Of a stretch of DNA of 64,000 nt, positions 57,293 to 64,000 are shown piece by piece. Each line of letters begins with the position of its first letter. Position 1 is the first letter of the stretch. The position numbers were made by a program, and so were the translations under genes. The notes under the pieces were generated by a model. The model saw nothing but the letters and a program-made list of their open reading frames with translations. It did not search any database and was not told where the DNA came from. Source of the stretch: Cadophora sp. MPI-SDFR-AT-0126 (taxonomy: Eukaryota; Ascomycota; Leotiomycetes; Helotiales; Ploettnerulaceae); NCBI GenBank assembly GCA_020747065.1, contig JAGMVK010000014.1, positions 1,302,001-1,366,000 on the forward strand, written 5' to 3'.

Positions 57293-58440
57293 ATGGCAAC
57301 AGAAACAATCACCCAAGCATCTGAACTGACCTTTACCTCCCTTCCGCCATTCCCCTCCACAATCCCCACAGCTCCTCTCCATCGCCTCTCCCTTCAGAAA
57401 CTCCGAGCCGATCCCGAAGAATCGGCTCGGTTGTTCTCCTCATCGAAAGACCTAGGATTCTTCTATCTTGACCTCCGTGGTGACAAAGAAGGGGAATCTT
57501 TGCTTCAAGATGCAGACGAGCTCTTCACCCTGGCGCCAAAACTGTACGATCTGGGCCGAGAGGAGCTGTCAAAGTACGACTATAAGAGCAAGGGTAGTTA
57601 TATGGGATACAAAGGTTTTGGATCAGCAGTCGTAGATGAGAAAGGGAATCTCGATAGGAACGAGTTTTACAATGTCCGACTTTCTCGCCAGTATGGTACT
57701 CAAAGCATGACTGACAATACCAGATACCGAAAGATGACTTCCTCGGGATCTCATCAACTCCGTTCGACCATCCTCGGATTCTTTATGATCACAAAGAACT
57801 CATCGTCTCATATATGAATACATCCCATTCGCTTGTTACTCTCATCCTCCAGCACCTCACCCAGCATCTCCATCTCCCACCCGACACTCTGACATCTCTC
57901 CACCGCAAATCGCGCCTCTCAGGCGACCAAGTCCGCTTCGTCAAATCACCGCCCCAACCTCCATCCGATCAGCGCACCGCTCTAGGGAAACACACCGACT
58001 TCGGCAGCATCACAATCCTCTTCAACCGACTCGGCGGTCTCCAAATCCTACCCCCACCATCTCTCACCCCGCCAGGCCAGGAACCACAATGGACATACGT
58101 GAAACCTCTCCCTGGACACTGTATCGTTAATCTAGGCGACGCGATGGTGAAATTCACCAACGGGTTGTTGCGAAGTAACATCCATCGCGTTGTAAGTCCG
58201 CCCGGCGAACAAGCGAAGGAGACGAGATACAGTCTTGTGTATTTTGCCAGGCCGGAGGAGGATATTATTCTGCGGAGACTGGAGGGAAGTGATGTCATAC
58301 CTGAACTGGAAGGAGAAGAGGAGGCTATGTCTAGTAAGGAGTGGATCAAATTGCAGGCGATGAGGTTGAGGAATGTCAAGCCGGAAATGACGGATGAGGA
58401 GAGAAAGAAGCTTTGGGAGGAGACTGGAAGAGGGAAATGA
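57293..58440 (+). CDS. 2-oxoglutarate/Fe(II)-dependent oxygenase, isopenicillin-N-synthase-like
   Basis: Two exons (57293-57673, 57724-58440) give 365 residues. The start at 57293 is chosen because MATETITQASELTFTSLPPF leads into the DIOX N-domain (DLGFFYLDLRGDKEG). The 50-nt intron needs an unusual GTCCGA donor to give the smooth junction NEFYN/IPKDDFLGIS. The jelly-roll core shows the Fe ligands His and Asp in GKHTDFGSITILF (about 217 and 219) and His in SNIHRVV (about 281). The 2-oxoglutarate-binding Arg and Ser are in TRYSLVYF (about 295). ARPEEDIILRRLEG follows as in related fungal enzymes. It is cytosolic. Such oxygenases often work in secondary metabolism, but the substrate is unknown. 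The P450 remnant lies just upstream on the other strand. Confidence 0.9.
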
Positions 58441-59208
58441 AGCGATGTATAATAATCGAGGATCGAGGTTTCCCGAATAGGAAATCAGGACAACCCAGGA
58501 TATTGTATGCTATCTAAATTAGAAATGAAGCTGGTTTCATAGCACGAATTGAGAAATATTGTTGATCTGACGGCCTGGAATTGAGTTGCCAGACCAGCTT
58601 GTCGCTGAATAGGCAACCAAAAAGGTTCCATTGTCATACGTTGCAGCTAACCCATCCAGAGTACCTCATTGATCACGCTCCAAACCTATTGACTAATCCG
58701 AACATACCAGAAATCCGTGATACAAAAGGCACTCGGCTATTTTAACCGAACTGAAAAGGGGCAGTGCTCTGTGTTGTGTCACGGCTTTAAAAGTGGCTTT
58801 TCAGGCAACGACATTCCAGCCGCATGTTCGTAATTGACCTGATGTAGATTGGAGTACTCCGAAAACTCGCATTAGTAGAGAAGGGCCGAATTACGACGCA
58901 ACATTGGTTGCGGGGCAACTTTTGAGTAGTAACTGAAGAAGGTTCAGATTTAGGGTGGGCAAAGTGTAAGGCTGATTTTCTTAATCTCGTGATTACTTGC
59001 TGAGCTTAAGGGTCTAAAGCGGGTAGTCTGAAGCATATAAAAGCAGCTTTCGACGGTGGAGAACTGTATTCATCAAGGCAGAAATCCCCGGTGTTCACAG
59101 GGCTCGGTTGGACGATACAAGAATAAACGCTTGAAACTTGGATCGTAAATCTTCAAATTCACTAAATCAAGCAAAGCATTTGAATAGGAGGTTAATAGGA
59201 CTTGCAAG
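58441..59208. other. Intergenic region
   Basis: No gene supported. TATAAAAG lies at 59036-59043, about 170 nt before the hydrolase start, and is its likely TATA element. Confidence 0.4.
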
Positions 59209-60333
59209 ATGGCGGACTCTCCATTCTCGATAATGTTTTTCATTCTGACAACCCTCCTCAACCTGGTCTCGGCACAAATCAATCTCCAACTCCCAACACT
59301 TCCCGGAAAACGCCCAGTCGGTACAATCGCACTCGAACTCAACATTCCCTCCAACCCCAGAGATCTCATGACCTCATTCTTCTACCCAGTCGACGGCTCC
59401 TGCTCTTCCTTTCCCCTCGCACCCGACTTTCCCCCTCAAAGTCTCGCCTCCATCGCAGCACAAGCCGGTCTCCCACCCAACTTCCCCATCACCGTAACCA
59501 CCCAAGCACACCTCAAAGCTCCTCTCGCATCAAACGATTTCCCCATCCTGATCTTCTCAACCGGCTACGGAGTCTCGAGGCTAGTATATACAGCTGCTGC
59601 AGAAGACCTCGCCAGTCTAGGCTACATCGTCGTCCTTGTCGATCATCCCTTCGACGCACCTTTCATCGAGTATCCCGATGGGCGATTCATCACGCAAACT
59701 CCTCCTATTTACGAAGACCCCGACGCATATATCCCTATCGTCGATGCCCGCGTCCAGGATGTCCGGACCGTCTTAGACAGCTTGTCGAACTCAACATTCA
59801 CTGCTCAGATTCCAGGATTGAAATCTCGTGGCAGGATCCAACGTCTGCAAACTTCCAAAGTAGGAATACTAGGGCATTCCCTCGGTGGTGCTACGGCTGC
59901 ATCTACTATGTTAGTAGATAAACGATTCGTCGCAGGCGCGAATCTCGATGGTGCAATGGTCGGGAATGTCACGACTCTTGGCTTGTCCAAACCATTCATG
60001 CTCATGTCCGCCGAAGGACACAATCGTACTACCGACGCGACATGGGCTGAGTTCTGGACTCACCTGAGAGGGTTCAAGAGGGAGATTAGTGTGGCGGGAA
60101 CGCGGCATGGGAGTTATTCTGATTATTTGGTGCTGCTGGATGAGCTTGTGAACGCGGGTGTGCCGGTGCCGGATGAGATCAAAGGAGCTTTTGGGACGAT
60201 TAAGGGAAAGAGGATATTGGATATTGAGAGTGCGTATGTGGATGCTTTTTTTGGGAAGTGGTTGAAGGGTGGGAAAGGGAGGTTGTTGGATGGGCCGAGT
60301 GGGAAGTTTCCTGAGGTGACTTTCTTTAATTGA
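59209..60333 (+). CDS. Secreted alpha/beta hydrolase, PAF-acetylhydrolase-like
   Basis: A single exon of 374 residues. A signal peptide (MFFILTTLLNLVSAQ, after a short lead) begins the protein, and the start at 59209 is the first ATG in frame. The hydrolase core shows PVGTIALELNIPS, FPILIFSTGYGVSR (oxyanion strand), LGYIVVLVDHPFDAP, the nucleophile elbow ILGHSLGGATA (Ser about 224), and the late TRHGSYSDY with a candidate catalytic His. The arrangement matches fungal proteins annotated as platelet-activating factor acetylhydrolase-like or 1-alkyl-2-acetylglycerophosphocholine esterases. The actual ester substrate is not known. Sequons NST, NVT and NRT agree with secretion. Confidence 0.88.
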   Translation: MADSPFSIMFFILTTLLNLVSAQINLQLPTLPGKRPVGTIALELNIPSNPRDLMTSFFYPVDGSCSSFPLAPDFPPQSLASIAAQAGLPPNFPITVTTQAHLKAPLASNDFPILIFSTGYGVSRLVYTAAAEDLASLGYIVVLVDHPFDAPFIEYPDGRFITQTPPIYEDPDAYIPIVDARVQDVRTVLDSLSNSTFTAQIPGLKSRGRIQRLQTSKVGILGHSLGGATAASTMLVDKRFVAGANLDGAMVGNVTTLGLSKPFMLMSAEGHNRTTDATWAEFWTHLRGFKREISVAGTRHGSYSDYLVLLDELVNAGVPVPDEIKGAFGTIKGKRILDIESAYVDAFFGKWLKGGKGRLLDGPSGKFPEVTFFN

Positions 60334-61199
60334 TCTGAAGTGTGAGTGAGCGATTGTGTACTTGATATAGGCTAATAAGAAACGATTCAATTCTCAAGCG
60401 AATCTCAAATGCACATTCAAAGATGTGGTAGAGAGAATGTTTGTGTTATATAACTCGAGACTAACCATCATCATCACCCGTACATATTTTTCCGTGATCC
60501 AGTCTCTTAACCTGTGGGCATCGATTTCAGCCTGTCAGGTGGGTATCAAACTTTTCTTTCCAAGACAGAGTACTTTCAACCAAAGTCTGCTCCCGATTGT
60601 CAAGATTGGCGCTTCTCCTACCGCCTTCAACAACATTCGTGCCGAGAGCTTTCTGTGCCCTTCAACTGCTATACTTGGAACATTGGATCCTCTTTTCCGA
60701 CTTTCTTTCTTGCTTTGGCCCTACCACTTTGCTTTTCGAGGAGAACGACTCCTACGGTATTGTGGTCTCGTGTGCTGGATCCAGGAGAAGCATGTTTTGG
60801 CAAGCTTTGATGTTTTGAACGCTTGTCAAGAGAGCCACGTCTAAGATCGCATGTGGGAAAGCAGTAAATGAAGAATTAATATTGCCCGGAAACCGATTTG
60901 ACTTGGTCTTCCCCATAGGCTCAAGCATCACCTCAGACACGCAGCCATCTTCCAACTCCAGCTGCCCGTACCGAAAGGAAAAAACATGGACCCGGCGTGG
61001 CCAAGCCAACAACCAAACGGAATAAGCTTATTTTGCAATTATTTGCTGGTAGTATATCGTTATCTCATTACCGGGTATCCCAAAAGCCAGCAACTAAAAC
61101 AAATCGTCGCTCTACCCTTCACTCCCTCCCAACTCTTCTCTAGAAAACTACTTAGGGACATTCCAAGTCCTCCCTGATACTGAAGAAATGAAAACAGAG
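60334..61199. other. Intergenic region between convergent genes
   Basis: No gene supported. Plus-strand ORFs at 60425-60844 and 60514-60810 overlap in different frames and have no motifs. Confidence 0.4.
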
Positions 61200-62165
61200 C
61201 TATTCCACACCACCAACAACACCCTTCACGGAATCATAAGCACCCTGCATGACGTGTTTCGATTCCCCCGTGATAGGATCGTACACATGACAGCCGTATG
61301 TAGCTGCGTTGGGAGGTGTATAGACTATTTTTCGCCATTCGTCAGCCCATCTCAATCTCGATTCGATTTCTGCGCGTCAAGATGAAAACGGAGAAGGAGA
61401 AAGATAACACTTACGATGCAACGAAACCGTATACTCCGTCTCACTCGGATTCAGAATCTCATGCAGCCCCAACCTATCCGAAATATACGCCACCTTATCC
61501 ACCTGAAACTCTGTCCTAGCAATCTCCTTTAAACCCTTCTCTCCCTCCTCCTCCCCTTTTTCACTGCTTTGACCCGGCATTGGAACAGCAAACCTCCTCT
61601 CCCTCAGCTTCCCCCTCAGAATCTTCATCAAACAATGCGAGTCCGCGTGGTCGTGGATCGGGCTCCGCATGCCGGGCGTCCAGACGAGGATGAGCAGGTT
61701 GAAAATGCCTGGCACGGAGGCGATGAGGTTGCGGGTGTATTGCTTGGTGGGGTTTGCGTGGGCGTATTGCGACCATTCTGGGAGGGTGCTCCTGGAGGTG
61801 TAAGAGCGGAGGAGGGTGTGGAGGATTGGGAGGTGGGGTTTGGGGTTTGTGGTTAGGTGGTGGGTTAGGGCGTTGACGAGGGTGTGGAAGTCGATGGGTG
61901 ATGATTGTGGTGTTTGTTGAGGTTGTGGAGAATGGGAGATGTGTGCTAGCGGGGCGTGAGCGAGTGTTTGGGATGGGGAAGAAGAACACGGACTTGTTTG
62001 TGGGAGGATCAGGGATGAGGTATGGGAAGGTTGTTTTCCGGGTTCAATAGATGTTGCATTTTTAGCTGTGAATGTGAGGGTGCGGTGTACAGCTGAGATG
62101 CGGGGTGTCTGGACTGGAAGTTTGGAGCGAAGGGTGCGGATGGTGTTGGGTTTGAGGGGAGGCAT
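61200..62165 (-). CDS. Cysteine dioxygenase
   Basis: Two exons (61415-62165, 61200-61324) with GTAAGT donor and ATAG acceptor join in phase to 291 residues. The enzyme oxidises L-cysteine to cysteine sulfinate in the cytosol. Fe ligands are in SPIHDHADSHCLMKIL (His about 171 and 173) and LGLHEILNP (His about 235). The Cys of DSHC (about 178) is the residue that forms the Cys-Tyr crosslink in this family. The last exon gives LYTPPNAATYGCHVYDP and HVMQGAYDSVKG, the normal fungal ending. Start at 62165 (MPPLKPNTIR) is preferred over 62270. Even so, the protein has a Ser/Pro-rich N-terminal extension of about 70-90 residues compared with the animal enzyme (about 200 aa). An internal KGEEEGEKG insertion lies before the last ligand. 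Confidence 0.93.
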
Positions 62166-63916
62166 GGCTAAGTTGTCCTGCGATGTGCTTCTGGTGGGGT
62201 AAGAATCCCTTTTCAGTTGCAAAAAGGGCAGAGAAAAAGAGTAATATTGAAGTGTTGAAATTTGGAGCAAAATAGAGGTCCTTGAAGAAGAGAATATGGG
62301 GGTTGATTGAAAGAACGGGAGACACCGCTATTAAAGCAGAGCATGCATCGAAGACACGTAAGACTAGGATCGTTGCCCGAAACGACCAGCGGGTGTGGTA
62401 TGCAGTGTTATCAAGGATGATACCCACTAGAAGACTCACGTACAGTACATCCTGGACAGGATTCAATTTGTACAAATCGTCTTTCGCTGGCCATCCGATT
62501 CCTGCCTGGTGTTCTGGAGCAAACAAGCCCTTTGTCTTCGTTTTCCTCTCTCAGTGCAATCCACAGAATCTCCCTACGCTCTTGTCCATTGTGTATCTCC
62601 TCGATTTTCCCCAACTTCACACTTTCCCATCGGCCCTCGTTCTGTTCGTACCGCCCTCCATGCCGCTCGTCCATCCCAAACTCTTTCCAACCAATTGAAT
62701 GGCTCGTATCAACCCATCGTCGCTTTCTCCGTCTCTAACAGGTAAATCTGCTCATCAAGGTCACCGCCGTTCGGCGAGTCTCAAGGCTTCGAGCCAATAG
62801 CGGAAGGGGTTGGCGGGGTCATCGGATCAGCGATAGGGGATCGATAGTGGGGTGAGACGCTGCGATGTGCGGTGCGGTGCTGGACGGTCTTGTTATCTTG
62901 GCTGGGCCAATGCCCGTATACCGCTGGCCATGGGGGAGTCCAACAGATCAAATCAAACTCAAATGAGTCTCTCGATACGAAGTGAAACAATGACTGGAAA
63001 CTCCGAGTCTGGGGAAGTAATAGAGGAAAGACTGAAGAGCAGAGAACGGAAGGGCAAGCAAACATGAAAACTGCAAATATTCGTCAAGAACAGGCGAAAT
63101 TGACAATCCTCACCAAACACAGCTCCATCCGTAACATCTGACTGAGTGAGCACTTGCTTGTCCTTCCGTCTTTCGTTATGCCGTCGCTGGCCTCCCATCG
63201 CATCCATCTTCCGTCATCGGAACGCAATCCCAGCTGCCACTCCCGTCCACTTCGCCCTCCGTACCTCTCTGTCCAAAGCAACCAACAATTCCGCGTTGAG
63301 GACAGGACAAACCCACTCGAGTCTCTCCTATTGGATCCCGCACAATCGCATGTGTCATGGCACACACTCTGCGCTCGATGTCCTCACTGAAGACATCTTG
63401 AAAAACGAGGAAAAAGAGGAGGAGAAAATCGACAAACAGGAGGTGAATTGGTGCTGTGTAGTTGAAGATATATTATGAAGAGAAGAGGAAGAGGGGAGGA
63501 AGAAGAGAGAGAGGTTGATGTGCTGAAGTAGCTGTCTGGAGAGGGGGATGCTGATTCGTTGGTGGGATGTTTTAGCGTGACAGGGGCGATTGCGTGCGAA
63601 TTGCTGTTTTCTCGTGACTTGGAGATGAGAAGACCTTGCTGAGTCAGCGCTCAAGACTGCTAGGAGAGACGTTGGACGTGTGTTTGATGAGCCCCTATTC
63701 TTGCTCTGATGCATGACATAAAGTGACGGAATATGACGTTGATTTGATACATATTAAAGATACTGTAGTAATGCCGTGGCCCAGGACTTCACTTCTTGAT
63801 CATACAAACTCTTTGGCCTAGCTAACCTGGTCTGATGCTCTTCCACAGCACCGCCCCAAGCACCTCCCCAATCCATAGTCAGCTTCTCCATAGGCCAAAA
63901 TCCAGCATCAAGCCTC
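62166..63916. other. Intergenic region at right side
   Basis: Promoter side of the cysteine dioxygenase gene and further non-coding sequence. Several overlapping short ORFs on both strands (62281-62745, 63084-63714) have no recognised domain. A purine-rich stretch (GAAGAGGAAG-type) lies at about 63475-63515. Confidence 0.35.
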
Positions 63917-64000
63917 TCATCCCTGGGTCTCTCCTCTCGATTCACTGTCTCCAACTATCGTCCTAACCTGGTCATCACTCAAGGCACCAACCCACTCATC
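63917..64000 (-). CDS. Possible 3' end of a gene cut by the window edge
   Basis: The minus-strand frame entering at 64000 reads DEWVGALSDDQVRTIVGDSE and stops with TGA at 63917-63919. A different frame remains open downstream to 63754 (ending KSWATALLQYL), so the last exon may differ. Too little is visible to name it. Confidence 0.25.
   Translation of the reverse strand, partial: DEWVGALSDDQVRTIVGDSESRGETQG

Overview
The window looks like nuclear DNA of a filamentous ascomycete (Pezizomycotina). Genes carry short GT-AG introns of about 50-140 nt. The families are typical of that group: a HET-domain protein, 2EXR and DUF7730 proteins, a type II membrane GH17 glucanase (BtgC), a G1 glutamic peptidase, an S53 sedolisin, a CALB-type lipase and a PIR cell-wall protein. 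Placement in Leotiomycetes is a guess from overall gene style. No rRNA, tRNA, CRISPR or intact transposon was recognised. Exon models below were built by hand from splice signals, phase and family fit. They are predictions.

Layout. 0.9-6.4 kb: a GRE2-like NAD(P)-reductase, an acidic unknown protein, a four-exon unknown gene and a 2EXR gene. 9.3-18.8 kb: two cell-wall genes on the minus strand, a PIR protein with an unusual domain order and exon-per-repeat structure, and the glucanase BtgC, separated by almost 6 kb with no convincing gene. 20.8-25.6 kb: a BBE-type FAD oxidase and a HET protein fused to a multi-membrane-span C-terminus.

27.5-35.8 kb: a broken region. The N-terminal and C-terminal parts of one xylose-reductase-like aldo-keto reductase lie about 7.1 kb apart in the same orientation. 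Between them sit an intact cyanase, a small CxxC ORF, a decayed spherulin-4-type secreted-protein gene and an intact DUF7730 gene. 36.4 kb: a GH78-like protein.

39.4-54.6 kb: a run rich in secreted proteins. It holds a G1 peptidase, a GPI-type Ser/Thr-rich protein, a small cysteine-rich protein, a sedolisin, a CALB-like lipase and a GH25 lysozyme-like protein, with one intracellular tautomerase among them. This resembles an extracellular digestion or host/substrate-interaction neighbourhood.

55.7-62.2 kb: a decayed P450 remnant, an intact 2-oxoglutarate/Fe(II) oxygenase, a secreted alpha/beta hydrolase and a cysteine dioxygenase. The right edge cuts what may be the 3' end of another minus-strand gene. 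The most interesting items are the PIR architecture, the split reductase with its insert, and the HET-membrane fusion.
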